In this document: one piece after another, positions 49,226 to 62,600 of the stretch
Numbering within the stretch: the stretch's first letter is position 1
Layout: every line of letters starts with the position of its first letter
From: Thysanoteuthis rhombus
Lineage: Eukaryota; Mollusca; Cephalopoda; Oegopsida; Thysanoteuthidae
DNA length: 64,000 nucleotides
Direction: 5' to 3'
Assembly: GCA_963457665.1 (NCBI GenBank)
Contig: OY735222.1
Location: 34,777,891-34,841,890, forward strand
Program-made: the position numbers and the translations under genes
Notes under the pieces: generated by a model
What the model saw: only the letters and a program-made list of their open reading frames with translations
The model's database searches: none
What the model was told of the DNA's origin: nothing

Positions 49226-49689
49226 CTGATTGGGCTTTCAATTAGTTTACATCGAACCAAACCAACAGATTAGCTCAGATATATTTGCAATATTTCAATT
49301 TAAAAAATTCAATCTAATATACAATGAAAAAAAAAGGCCGATTTTAGCTATTTCAAAGAGCTTCAATTATTAATAGCAAACCATATATAGCAACACTGGT
49401 TTATCCCCAGCTGCATCAATTCAGCCAGCATATCCACAGCGTCGGCAAATTAAAGGACAGCACGCTCGTTTGGTCAGCAAATTAGGACCCTGCACTCCCA
49501 CCTCTCACTTGCTCAGTCAGTCCAGAGCGAATGATTTCCATCTTCTTTCTTCTCATTAGCCCTCGTTGTTTTCTTTTTTTCTACTTACGATTACTCACTT
49601 TTTGTTTTTTTTACCGATTTCAGCATTCACGATTTATCTCAGTCCAACTGACAGAGCATAACCATTGAGTTAAACAGCTGCCGGTATTG

Positions 49690-50069
49690 TAAAGGTTCAA
49701 GTAACTGTTTCAACTCCAAATGCTCATTTAGCTCATTCACGGTCTTTATCTGCTCTATTTGTTTTATTGCTATGCAACAATTATATTATTAAGAAATTAA
49801 CACAGGTTCAATTCCTGCTGCAGCCTCATTTTTTCAATTGTTCATTTCATTTACGTTGTCCAGGCCAAATGATAAATATTATAATCATTCTGTCGTATCA
49901 GATATCCATTTTCTAATAACACACACGCACACACTTATATATATGTATATACATTTGTGTGTTATTAATATATTTATAAGGTAATGACGGGAAATCATCT
50001 CAAATAAGTTTTTATACAATATAGCACAATGCATGGTCATTCTATCGGATCATACATATCTATTTCTTA

Positions 50070-50113
<44 letters not shown>

Positions 50114-50128
50114 GGAGAGAGAGAGAGT
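49690..50128 (+). mobile_element. SINE family 1 copy and second tail copy, bordered by microsatellites
   Basis: An A-box-like TTTAGCTCATTCAC at 49727-49740 and B box GGTTCAATTCC at 49805-49815 are followed by CATTTACGTTGTCCAGGCC and TAATCATTCTGTCGTATCAG, ending at about 49917 in (CA)n. The A-B spacing is too long, so the head has an insertion. A second tail (AATCATCTCAAATAAG to GGTCATTCTATCGGATCAT) follows at 49990-50068 and ends in (TA)n(GA)n at 50069-50128. Confidence 0.65.
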
Positions 50129-51190
50129 AAAAAAATTGTAAAATTTAAACAATAGATTTGTTAAAAAAAATGTCATTTCAGTCTATAAATTCCAAACAAA
50201 ATGCTATTTACGTTAGATATGTATATAAGTTTTTCAGCTTTGATCACTAAACAGTAAAAAATCTTTGAAGAAATTATGCCACTTCTGACACCTATTTCCT
50301 AATATCTTTCAACGCAATTTATGTTTTGTTATTTCTTTCAGTGTTCTATGGTTCATTGTATAAATTATCTCTTGTTGAGATCATCAATTGTTTACCTTGT
50401 AACTGTTTCGGGGATTTAAAAAAAAACAGTTGTATTAACATGGCACCCCAGCAGTGTTGATCAAACATCTCCCTTTCTTACTATTTAGTTTATGCTGCAC
50501 ATGTAGTGAGTTATTCTATTTGAGGTTTTAAGTATATTGTATAATGATATCATTCCATACAACATATCTTTTTTTTTTTTGAAACAGGGTTTACTCACAT
50601 CAGTTATTCAAAAATCGTATTTAATGATGAAGGATCAGTGAGTATAGACGCGATTTGCTGTTCGTGTCATTTCTACTGAGTGTTAACCCATGTGAATATA
50701 AAATCTGTTGAGTAGGTATTAATTTCAGACTGTATACAAACCATCGTTAAAAATACTAAAAAAATGTCTTTGAGTCGATTCTCTACCCAACATAATCAAC
50801 CAAAAAAATTTGGCAATTTTTCCCTTAACATTGGAGGCAATTCTTCTTCGCCGTATACCATCAAGCTTCCACCGAATGTTTTTCGAAGACTTTTTATTAT
50901 TAAATGAAATATCTCCGTGTACATGGTTGGAACGAAACGAAACCATTCTCCATTAATGTACTTGGAAAATTTGTTACATGGCATTCTATGTTCGATCTCC
51001 TGCCCTTCCCCACTTCCTACTAGTCAGACAAATGGAGCAAATGTTTTCCCCTTTCCCTGGTTCCACTCAATACAATAATCTTTCGTACCGACAAAGACTA
51101 AATCCACCTCATTTGGTTACCTGATTGCCCTAATATTACTACAAACTGATCTATCTTTGTATACTTATTCATCAATTCTATTTGTCATAC
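50129..51190. other. stretch without recognisable gene
   Basis: A 73-codon minus frame at 50725-50946 has no recognisable domain. Confidence 0.4.
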
Positions 51191-51376
51191 TCTTGTTAAT
51201 ATAGTCTTAAATTCTCGTTATTTCTTCACTAGGGTCAGGCTGATAAGTTTTAAAGAGATCAGCAAGGTTTGATTATGGCTTTATTAAATTGCCCCCAAAT
51301 CTCTCTAATTTAACTTGACCATTCTTACAACTAAAGAAACAATTTTCTGTATAAGACTTACAAATCTTTGCGATTC

Positions 51377-52240
51377 TCAAATATTCTGATAATATTGTTC
51401 CGTAAAATAGATAATCTGGTATACTACTTGTTTTAAAAGGCATTCCCACGATACGGAACGGGAAACTTTCTCGTTAATCAAAAATTTGAAGATGAGAATT
51501 CCATCCTCGATTTTAATGCCCAACTCTAGGAACGTTGCTTGCATTCCGTTATGATCACATTTTAATTCAAGATCCTGAGGGGATGAATAACTACACAATT
51601 TTCCTAATTCTCCTCGACCATTAAAAGAACATAAGTCATCAATAAAACGGGTACAACCTAAAAATGAACGTACCCACTTTATATTAGTTTCAATCAGAGA
51701 TGACATGAACGTATATTCGTGTCTATGTAAATACAAATTAGCCTTGTAGGTGGCAGGATCAATTCCCATTGGGTTACCTATGATCTAATGAAATATTTTA
51801 TTTCCCATTTTGAAGTAACATTCCCCAATGAGATGACCAACAACCGCTTTGAGGGTAGAGCATGTAAAGCAAATCATGCCTTTTTTTGTTTCACACCAGA
51901 AAACATTGGAGTTAGTAAACCTAATATATTGACTATTTCCTCCGGCAAATGCCGAGTCTCTCATTTTATCTAATTTTTTTATTAAGATCTTACTTGAGCA
52001 TTTTTGTATAAAGATTACTATAATCATAAGCTATGATAGATTTAGCCCTCTTATGAGTTTTTATAATATCCAAATTTCCTTTAATGGGCGTGGAATTATT
52101 TACTACCCAGAAGAGATTTATATTACAATAGAATTTACTTTTATTAAGAAATTTCTATCTTTGATTGTATAACAAATCGAAAACATTGGAAACAACTTTA
52201 CCAAGAGGTTTACTGCTCCAAACTCTATAAGCTACAATAG
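51377..52240 (-). pseudogene. Penelope-like reverse transcriptase core
   Basis: In order on the minus strand: SSKPLGKVVSNVFDLLYNQR, FYCNINLFWVVNNSTPIKGN, then RT motif A as KSIIAYDYSNLYTKM (about 52010-52055). A frameshift near 51990 follows, then LIKKLDKMRDSAFAGGNSQY, SNVFWCETKKGMICF and HLIGECYFKMGNKIFH. An in-frame TAG (about 51785) precedes GNPMGIDPATYKANLYLH (motif B). Motif C is RFIDDLCSF (about 51625-51651) with both Asp present, and FLELGIKIEDGILIFK follows. RT catalytic Asp residues are retained, but the frameshift and stop make it inactive. The IPMG-type motif B and FIDDL motif C favour a Penelope-like element over LINE or LTR classes, from memory of the families. Confidence 0.75.
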
Positions 52241-52545
52241 AGCGAACCCCAAATCCGAGAAAAGACAAGACTTAGGGACATCATAGAATCCATTAAAAAT
52301 CTCAAATGGCGGTGGGCTGGCCATGTTGCAAGAATGGCAGACAATCGATGGACATCGCGACTCACAACATGGATCCCCCGAGACCACATACGCAACCGAG
52401 GCCGACAAAGTGTTAGATGGAGAGACGATCTAGACAAGTTCAGGAAATACTGGCTCCGTGACGCCCATGATAGGGAAGTGTGGCAAATCCTGGGGAAGGT
52501 CTATGTCCAATGACGGACGCTAAAAGACTGGTGATGATGATGATG
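52241..52545 (+). mobile_element. 5'-truncated LINE 3' end inside the Penelope-like element
   Basis: The translation LRDIIESIKNLKWRWAGHVA, RMADNRWTSRLTTWIPRDH and RNRGRQSVRWRDDLDKFRKY is followed by WLRDAHDREVWQILGKVYVQ, then a stop in place of Arg and RTLKDW with a (GAT)n tail at 52530-52547. It is almost identical in sequence to the copy at 39.4 kb, suggesting both are relatively young. No target-site duplication is obvious; a short deletion of target DNA is implied by the missing residues of the interrupted RT. Confidence 0.85.
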
Positions 52546-52724
52546 ATGAAGGTATCCAATACATAATTGGCATCTTTTGTAGTTTTCCATCTATTTCAAG
52601 TCCTAGCTTTTTACATAATACTATGTTATTAAAATAAAATATTGTCTGGTTCACAAGTAGATACTTTATACATGTATATATATGTGTGTATGTATGTATA
52701 TTCTGAGCATGAGACAAGTTCGAA

Positions 52725-55700
52725 GGATTTTGTGAATAAACACAGAATTTGCCAGGAAAAGAAACAGTTGTTTTGTTTCTGTTTTTATTTTTTATTTTTT
52801 AGCTCTAATTAAACTTTCCCGAATGGTAAAATATGTAGATGGATAGATCGAAGAATATAAGTAGAGATGAACAGGTGTAAAAATAATAGAAGTTGATACC
52901 TGCAGTAAGCGTCATTCCCCAGAGGAGACGGAATGTGTGGAAAGTAATGTTTTTTTTGTCAAGTGTCATTTTGCACATTTGACATGATACAATCTTTTTA
53001 CTTTCAAGTTAACAACATGGGAAAACCTACTTTTAACATGTGAATTACATTTTGCATTTCTGTTCATAATGCAGATGTTGAGAGGCTTTTTCTTTCGCTG
53101 ATAATTTTTTGGTGAACAAATGAGTCGGATGCAAGATTATTTTAATGTTTTCTTTCGAAATAAAAGTTCTTGTCCTCTATCTCAATTGATTTCAGAATAG
53201 ATTGGCCACCTTTTTTGGCATCTGGTAACTCTACACATAACAAACATTTCGGCACCCGTTAATGTATCTCTTCATGAAGATATGTATAGAAACCAATGGA
53301 GAGATGCAGACACATATGTGTTGCTATCAATCTACCTGTGAATATGTTTATGGAGATATGAATTCGTTTGCTAGCCTTTCACTTAATACCATCTTCGTAA
53401 AAGACGATGTTTAGTAGAGTGCTCATTAGAAGATGTTTATCCGAGCACCCATTCGACTTTGCAAGGTTCGAGGCTAAATAGAGTATGTGGAAGCGTAGAA
53501 ATATTTAATAGAACGAGAAAAATCCCACATAATCCATAAAACCTTTTTTAAAAGATGTCTTGTGGAGTGCTCATGCAAATTTGTCAAGTCTTAGATCAAC
53601 TAGTCTGTGTCCGGTAGCGTTGAAAGAATATTTAAAATTTGTTATTTTATTCATAAAAAAACCTTAACGAAGATTTCCAAAAATGAGAAAAAGTTTTTTG
53701 ATACTTCGAGGAGTACTCATGCGGAATTGCAAGGATCTAGGCCAAATGATTTGTCTGGTAGCGCTGGAACATAATAAGATCAATTCTCAAGATCTAAAAT
53801 GAAGATGAGATTTTCCTAAGATAGTATTTCTTTTACGTAATAAAACTCTTGTTAATTTGTCAGTTGTGGCCCACTAATTCTATTAGTTCTCTTGGGTGTG
53901 ACAATCGTTATGCCCATCTCTACAACAGAGTCGTCAGATTACTGGAGACGTTTCTGGCCAAAAACACCTTTAAAAAAAGTGCTGAATGCCTTGTGTTATT
54001 TATTTCATTATTCTTCAATTGCATTATACGACCTATCGTAAATGATTAGCATTTTATAATACGACTATTTAACTTCACCTTCTTTTCTCAGATGTGTTTT
54101 TATTGCAACTTTACCGTGACGGCCTGGATATTGAAGTTGCAATTATAAAAAGCACCTGAAAAAAAGATGCCTGAAAAAAATAATATTGTTTATAAAAACA
54201 CTGTAATACTGAAGTCGACACTAGAAATAACAATTCATTAAAAATATTACTGCATCAAAGTTAAATAGGACAAAAATTTGTAATAGGCTAAACCAAGACG
54301 CCCATGAACAAATACTTCCTCGAAAGGGTCAGATTTGTCAAATTTGGCCCGAAAATGGCTAAAATGGCCACACCACGCTCGAACAACCTTTCTTTTTTAC
54401 ACACAACTCATCCATTGTCGTCATATCCCCATCCTTTTCAGTCTTCGTGGAGTCGAGCCTGGCCAGCCGTGGACAACCACCAGAACTAAAGCGGATGAGT
54501 GGTACAGTGACTCAACGTCATTTGATCTGTGCATTTTATGTTGATTCACAAGATATCCCTTCAACTTTGGGCGAGGAGCGTGGTGGATAAAGCGAAATAA
54601 TGATGATAAGTCTATGAAATAACATCTGCTAAAAAGGACATAGAGACAGAATGCGACACTAAAAAACACCGGCGATACTGCGTCTCTTTCAGCTGAATCA
54701 ATTAGAACGTTTTGTGCGTCGCGAGTTTATGATTCACTCAACCGATATAGATGCAATACCATCCGCGTTTTAACGTTGAATTCGATCCAAGTGTCCTACT
54801 TGTACATAATTACCATCTAGAGCTTAGTTCAACATAAGGCTGCAACAATATACACACGAATTGAGAGTCGAGCTCTGTATACTATCGGATAGAATGAACA
54901 ATAATGTTAATACTACGTAAAATATCAAAGATTGTAAAACGTGTCATCTTCACACGATGCCGGTTCATAGGCCGAAATAAACCAAATTGATTATATGTTA
55001 ATATATCAAATATTCCATCGCGTTTCCACTCTTTCCAAATTGGCGTCGAAACATGTTGCATAAGAAGACTTTCTATAGAAAGGTAAATACAGATGGTGTC
55101 GAGGTTAACCTCTTCTGATTAATCCTTTTCAAGGACTACGAGACCACTATGTGATCCCTTCCTTAGGTGATGACATTACCACTGAGTGACCACCTGAAAT
55201 GTCTTCCAACTACTCGGTATTGCAATAAGGAGTGTGTTGTTCTATCATTGAAATGAGGGATGATCTTTGCTCCGTTCATTCTTTTCCTTCTGTTTTAGTT
55301 ATCAAAGGCGTCTACATGAATACATACATAAAGGTGTAGTTAGAATGTCGTTGGAGACTGCTTACCATTAGGGCCCTTGGTAAAAGTATGAATCTCTTTT
55401 GATTCTTCGCTCCATCGCCAGTCTTTCGGCCATATTTTGATTTTGGATAGAGGATGGATACCGTCAAGTACTCCCCCAACCCACTTGAATGTCATAAACG
55501 ATAGGATATCAGAACCTTACAGGCGAGACCAACATTTTACCAAGATAACTTCCTCTGATTTTCAGATTTGATTTGATTTTTCTGTTGAAAGAGATTCGAT
55601 TGTATAAGTAACCATAAGATATAAAATAAATGTTAGGATATGGACACCAATAAAATGAAAGCGATAGCCTACGCCCATTATTTTTAAAAACTGCAACGCT

Positions 55701-56150
55701 TATCATTTGCAATTAAAACCCATGATTGTATCCTATCAGCCCGACCTCCCACCGTGTCTCATTTATCAGTTACTGTTACAAATTACCGAGAAGAAATTAC
55801 GATGAATCATTATCACTTCCTGACCATGACTGTCGCTGAGAGGGAAAGTTCCCCTCGGCTGTTTTTCATTGTTGTAATTAAATGGTTGAAAAACAAATTG
55901 GCTGCCATAATGATAAGGACATTTTAGTCTTTTCTGCATAAATGTAGAGTGAGTACATAGTCAAAAGTCAAGGTTCGGAATAAGCGAAATTTTACTAATA
56001 TTGAATCTAATTGTGATTACTGTCTTTTTCTGTTTGGCTGTGTTGCAAATCTCCCTACTTACACCGGTAATATTTTCGCGCTGGATGTGTCAACGTATCC
56101 GATAAATATTCAACGAGGCTTGCTCTGGGTATGGTTGATGTTCTCTAAAA
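52725..56150. other. 3.4-kb stretch without recognisable gene; degenerate tandem motif
   Basis: Three diverged units begin GAGCACCCAT (53443), GAGTGCTCAT (53565) and GAGTACTCAT (53709), each followed by a similar GCAAG-CTAG-GTCTGGTAGCG stretch. This is an old tandem repeat of about 120-145 bp. No protein family or RNA gene is recognised. Confidence 0.5.
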
Positions 56151-56154
56151 ACGA

Positions 56155-57765
56155 CCGTGGTAGCAGTCATCAAAAGCAATCTTGGAAAAGGTAGGGGCTT
56201 CAAAACTATAAAGAAAATCTCTCCCTACAGAAAGAAACAAATAACCTCGAAGAAAATGGAGATTTAACAACGGATAGAGACCGAATTGTCGAACGCACTC
56301 ATTCTATGAAAACCCCTATTCCTCCGAAAAAGGTACTCAGAACAACGAACAAGACATACAAGTCACGGGCAAACAGGAGATTTCCCAGAGGTTAAGCAAG
56401 CTACCAAACAGAAAAATGAAAGGCTTCAGGACCAGATAACATTACCATCGACCTACTCAAAAATGCAGATAAAATAATCACTAGGGGACTAGACATTTTA
56501 TTCAACTTACGCCCCAAACAGGGTAATGTCCCAGAAGATTGGAACTCGGCAATCAAAATGATGTTAGATAAAAAAAGGGAAACCAAAAGATCTAAACAAC
56601 TCTTGGCCCATAACTTGCATTTGCAACCTATAAGTGATCATCAACCAAATTACCAAAACACTAGATAAAAACCAACCACGGGAACAAGCTGGCTTTAGGA
56701 GAAGCTGCTCAATAATTTCCATTCGGTAATCAGATAAATATAAAAGCAGCAGAATATAAAATACCACTCGTTGTAGCATTTGTTAATTTCAAGAAAGCCT
56801 TCGACTCAGTGGAAATCCCCAAGGTCATAGAAGCTATCATACAAAAAGGTATAGAACCTGTACATGTCAGAGTCTTCCAACATGTCATCAGGCATAACAG
56901 TTCCTTCATAAGACTACGTGGACTCTGAACACTTTCATCTAGGGAAAGGGGTGAGAAAAGTTGATACTAGCACACCCAAACTTTTCACAGCCTTGAAATG
57001 CTCTTCCAAAACCTGGATTGGCAAAATAAAAGAATCAGAATAGACAGCGAATACCTAAGCAACCTTGGATTTTCTGACGACATAGTCTTTTTGCTGGAAA
57101 TATTCATGATCTTCGAATAAGGCCAGAAGGACTGAAGGAAGAGAGCGAAAAAGTTAGTCTTTACATGAAATTCAGCAAATCAAATGTCACGTACAACAAC
57201 CACACTGGGGGTAGAGATACAACAAGCAGTATAAAAAAAACTCAGAGCTTAAAACAATAAATCACTACATCTACCTTGGACAACAAATCTCCATGAAACC
57301 CTCAATAGAAGTAAAAATACGGCAAGCTTTCGATAGAACTAGCTCAATCAAGAAAATCCTATAAATCCAGAAAAGGTTATACAACCAATGGATCTTCCCG
57401 GTAATCACCAAAGGAGCTAAAACATAGAACCTAACCAAAAGATCAACACTCAAACTGAAAATCATGCTAAACATCACGTGGAGAGCGCAGTATATTAGAG
57501 AAAAAAACGGGAATAAATGATACAGAATCCATTAGAAAACTTAGATGGGCTTGTCATATTGCAAATATGGCACACAACAAAATTACGACTTATAACGTGG
57601 ATTACCAGACATCATATGCAAAACTGTGGTCTACAGAATATAAGATGGTGTGACGATCTAGACAGAAAGTACTGGATCTGCGATGCCCTCAATAGAGAGG
57701 TCTGGCGAATATTCAGGAGGGTCTATATCCAACGGCCGACGCTAAAAGACTGCTGCTAATGATGA
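56155..57765 (+). mobile_element. LINE relic with most of the RT domain (longest copy)
   Basis: Recognisable in order: DLNNSWPITCICN (normally NWRPITLLSxxYK), NQPREQAGFRRSCS, RT motif A as VVAFVNFKKAFDSVE (56766-56811), LFQNLDWQNKRIRIDSEYLS, and motif C as GFSDDIVF (57067-57090, Ala changed to Ser). A post-RT part with YLGQQI- and QWIFPVI-like remnants follows. The C-terminal tail is MIQNPLENLDGLV to RHHMQNCGLQNIRWCDDLDR, EVWRIFRRVYIQRPTLKD (57517-57759). Many stops and frameshifts, so it is old. The endonuclease is missing, and the 5' end is near 56155 or lost in decay. It belongs to the same broad family as the other RWAGHVARM-tail copies. Confidence 0.8.
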
Positions 57766-57769
57766 CTGA

Positions 57770-59640
57770 TTGTATTGCCGTTAACCACTCTCCGGTAACT
57801 TTGCAACGGATATGTCAAACATGACTGTCTTTCTTTTAACTGCACTTCATTTGCCGATCTCAGACGATTAAATATCCTCATTTGAATAAACCAAATTCAC
57901 TAAACAGTATCCTTATCATTCGACTATCAAAAATATTTATAAAAATAGCGAAATATCAAAAAGGTTAAAATCGCTCACTTGCTCTCAGGGACCTCTTTTT
58001 TTAATTTAAGCTAACTGTTTGGTTGAATATTTCCGAAAAAAGATCAAAGCCCATTTCACAACCGAAGTTATCTACACGATGGTCAAAAAGCCTTTGGCAA
58101 CATTGATTTTATTGTGTTCTCAGCGCCAAATTAGATTACATCTGTAATAAATATTTCGGTTCCGATTGTTCTGATAAATTGCAAACTCGTAATAAAGGCG
58201 TTTCTTGTTGGGTTTTTTGCAGGAGCAGCTTCTCGTGTATCGTCTGCAGTTGTATGAGACAGCAATTCAACACAAGATGTTTCCATTTGGTGGAGAGGTA
58301 GATCTATTTGGTAATGTCTTCCCATCGGTTGGTCTACCTATCTCAAGAAATATTTCGATGAATTTCAATAAAATTTAGGGGGGGGATTAAATTTTGAGGT
58401 GGGGGGTCGAGGAATTGGTTTTGATTGAGAAAGATTTTTTCCTTTTCTCTTTTCCATAAGTTTATGTATTCGCTCCTGTCTGTCTACACACTATCTCCAA
58501 AAATAATCAATTAATTTCAATGGAATTTTATGTAAAAAGTGATTCAATTTAGTGGCTGATCCATGCACAGTTACTTCCCCTGGCTATGGTGTTAGCAGAG
58601 GTATGCACTCAGCTGAAGCTTTCCACTTCGAATTATTTCAATTCCAGATCTTGTTTCTTGATTTTTCTGGCCGTTGATTCGAGAATATGCAGTTCAGAAG
58701 ATCAGTTTCCAGAGTATCATTTGGGGCCAGTATGTTGTCAACATTTCAAGTAATAAAAGCTTCCCTTTCCAGTAATGTCACGCTTTTGGGAACACGCATT
58801 GGACTTTTGGGGAAAAATTTCTCGTATATCCTCTGAAGCTTCCTCTTCCGTAGCATGACCAGACAGCCAAAACTTAGCTTTGTCATTCTCTGACAGCATC
58901 GACACTTGCATCAATCATAACAGTATCAAATAGGAAAAGAAATAATGAAAACGGGAAGAAAAGCAAATATGATATTTGCCCAAAGACTTTGTATAAATCA
59001 AATCAAATATAGTGTCATCGGTCAGTGAAACAATGAATTCCAGGTTTTATAAATATGAGGAAAAACCCTGGATAAATAAATAACACGTCGGGTTGGTCAT
59101 TCCATAGAAATTGACCAACGACTTTTGGCAGCATGTCGTGTTGGGAGGGATCAGTTAGAAATTGGAAAATTGGGTAATCAATGAATAATTCACTTCTCGC
59201 ACTTTTTGTAGGATGGTGATAGATTATTTAATAAGGTAAGAAATGTTTCAAATTGCAGCCCTCTCGATTCATTCGTATGGTTCATGCAGGCGATCGATGA
59301 CTAACCAACCAGCCAATCAGAAACGGTTAAAAACTGAACTTTTTGGTGGTAGTCTTGGTTGACAGTTTCTAACAGATATAAAGCCAAGGAGAAAATATCT
59401 GATCGAAACCTCAGTTCGAGGGGAAGGCAACAAGAATAAAATAAGTTACAGACGATATTATCCTGCAAATATTTACCGAATTTTGACTGCATTATTAGAT
59501 TCATTTCAATTCTGAAAGAGAGAGTCATCTTGCACGGACTTCCTGTACAACTATGAATTTTCTTTCTTCCTCCGGCAATCTATGACATTATTCTGATTGT
59601 TTTTTAAAGTTGAGACAAAGGTTATGTAGTTTAATAAGAT
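57770..59640. other. stretch without recognisable gene
   Basis: A G-run at 58378-58386 is followed by GGTGGGGGG. Two weakly similar segments, CTATCTC and AATTTCAAT with AATTT, occur near 58337-58380 and 58490-58535. No gene recognised. Confidence 0.4.
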
Positions 59641-59647
59641 GGCAGGG

Positions 59648-59678
<31 letters not shown>

Positions 59679-59692
59679 GAGAGAGAGAGAGT
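59648..59692. repeat. (GA)n microsatellite
   Basis: GA repeat with one GGG interruption. Confidence 0.95.
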
Positions 59693-59699
59693 TAAATCG

Positions 59700-62600
59700 T
59701 TTAACAAGAAATAATAAATGGCAGGGTATGGGTGATTGAGAGACACAGGACGTTTTCAGAAGTATTTACAAAACATACACAACTGAATGCCTTGACCGTA
59801 ATAAGCGTGGTCATATTGTCGACCTCATGACATCATAAAACGTAAATGCATAGGGCCCGTCCTTATTTAGGAATGCAATACCAAAACCCAATGTCCTGTA
59901 TCTTTTCACACAGCACCAGCTTCGGCCAAATCAATTCTGAAACAACACTGAATTACAGACAATGGTAATCGCGGTAATGAATACAAATGGTGATAACGCA
60001 TACGAAACCAGATAAACATCTTATGGGTATCAACCAAATTTCTTCTCACACAAATACTATTGGCTCTTCAATACATCTATTCATTTTCTAAACACACCCT
60101 TCCCTACTGTTACTAGCTACTTACATACACACACACCTACACACATACACACCATGATTAAGCATTGCAACACATGTACACATACCACTGACCACAAACA
60201 AACATTAGATGACACCCCCCACATTGAAAACCAGGTTCCAGATAGACACAACACTGCCAATTACTGGTAAGCACGGTGACATGACCATCACACTACACAC
60301 TTAGACAGACATACACGTTTTACTGATTGAAACACACAAGTGTCCTCCACCCAACCTGAAGATGGCATGATCAACGACCTGCCTTAGCAACATCTGAGTT
60401 CTTCAGCTTATAGCTTGTGTTTACCAAATCTGTATCTCATTTCTTCTTGAAGACGCCATATGGAACAGACGAAATGCATCGGAGATTTTGATTGACAAAA
60501 AACAATTTGAAACGTATCATTTCAAGTCTCATTCTATTACGAATTGTTTTTTCTTTCGCATTTTTGCACGAGAGAATGTACGCTTGGACCCCTATATTGT
60601 AAAAATCGTCAAAAGTGTAATGATAATTAGTGCTTTTGGGCAAACAACCAACCATTCTCAAGGTTTCTACAACTGTTGCCATGTTGATGGAATGTAGTAA
60701 GTGTGGAAACCAGAAAAAATTAATGAAAATGATCGTTGTCTGTCCTGTTCAGAAATTCATGAATGAAGAACTGCTGCCCAGGTAGATATGAGTGGACGCG
60801 TATTGTAAGAGGCAGGAAGAATTTTTCTGAAGTTGAATATATATTTGTTAATCCAAGTTAGACAAATTCACGGATAGATTTGCATTTCTTTGAGATCATC
60901 TTTTGGGATCAAAAAAATACTGAATTGCTCTCAGCGGAAATTAAATGGTGGAGTCGATTGTTACAAATATAGAAACAAAAAACCACAGAGACAACTATAT
61001 AAGTAGATTAAATTAGCATTAGTATTGGTTCATCAAGAGTTGGGGATCAGATGGGAATTAAATCCATTAATGACTGACACAATAAATTTGCTAATCATTG
61101 CCATACGACGTGCGTCCAAATCAATTTCTTCATATGAATTACTGGTTCGGCCCAGCGAAAAAAATCATAGATGTGTTTTGATTCCTATGATATTTTTATG
61201 AGATTTTTTTTGAAGAAATACCAAACCAATTTACCTGGATGCATCCATAAATTGAAATAGTTGTTGGAAGTTATTTTATCCACAAAATTGTTCCATTTAG
61301 GTGTAAGGATCCAGTGTTAGGGAGAGAAAGCAAAGTAAATCACACTCAAGTCATATAATTATGAGTAGATTACTTCCTCTCTGAATCACTATCTGTCAGT
61401 ACTGCGCCATTTATTCTATTCTCTTCATTTCTTGCTGTCGTCAACGTCTCGCTCCTGGCTGCATAACATTCAACAGAATAATTACAACGGCACTTATTTC
61501 TTACCTGTCTTCCTCTTATAATTGCTCGACAATTGCAACTCTTGAATTGATGGCCAATAGCTTTTTTTTTTCGGTTCTATTGAGATTTCATTCCAAGTAC
61601 TTCATGCAGAATGTATTTTAAAACCCACCTGGGGACAATTTCTCTAGCTAATAATGTTTTAATTTCAATCCAGTTTTCTCTGCAAGGAAAGTCGTATCAC
61701 CATAATCCATAGGAACAAAACTCAGCGAATTTTATTCCCCGTATTGAATCATTGCCGGATTCCATTATCAAATCAGAGAGAGCATTCAGTGACTCGCATG
61801 CAGACCAAAACAAATCACTGTGGTCCAGCAGAGAAAGAATGTCTTGAGATTGGTGGGAATTGAATTCAAATCTTAAATCATTTTTCAATTTCGATTTCTT
61901 TTTTGTTGCATATTTCTGATTTTGTTCAAAACTAACTTCAATTGAGACTGATTATCTCTTAACCCTAAGACAACAATTGATTGCAGTTAAACATTATTAG
62001 CTAAGTAAAAATAAATCTGTTAGTATGTTAACAAAAGAATATAACATTTGGCCACATCCCTAATTATCAATGGTAGCAAATCGAAGAGAAAATGGTGCTT
62101 CATATACCGATTGATTTGCAAACATTTCTTTTCAGCTTGTTATTCTTCTATGTTGCACTGCCGAGAAAAAAATGACTGTACCTTTGAAAAGGACTGCATA
62201 GATCGATCAAAACATTACGCCACTGACTCAGACACCAAGTAAAGCCTTTATACTTCTGAACTTCCTTAGTTTACATTTGAACCAAGCTGCCAAAAAGTGA
62301 CAAAAGAAAATATAAGTAAAATATTACTGTCATTTTTTTATGTGTTCGATTCATATAGATATTATCAAAACATTTGTCGTTAAGTACATCAGCAATAAAC
62401 ATTCCTTCGGGGGGTTTCAGAACAATTTTGTATCCGAAAAATTCTGTGAGCTTTGATGCACTGCTCTACTAATAATAATCTGTATGATTTTCTTTCTGTT
62501 TGTTTCTCTGTCCGTTTTAATGAACACTCCAACTTAGATAAGAAAATATCTCCCATCCGCCATTTCAAACAATGGACTCTTTCATTGGAACGGATTAAGA

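Larger units (their letters stand above)
51191..52720 (-). mobile_element. Penelope-like retroelement relic, split by an antisense LINE insertion
   Basis: Minus-strand RT sequence occupies 51191-52240 and its upstream continuation occupies 52546-52720 (KKLGLEIDGKLQKMPIMYWIP). Between them lies a plus-strand LINE 3' end (52241-52545). Joined across the insertion, the peptide order matches one RT, with about six residues lost at the junction. No GIY-YIG endonuclease was recognised downstream (51190-51360 is decayed). Confidence 0.75.
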
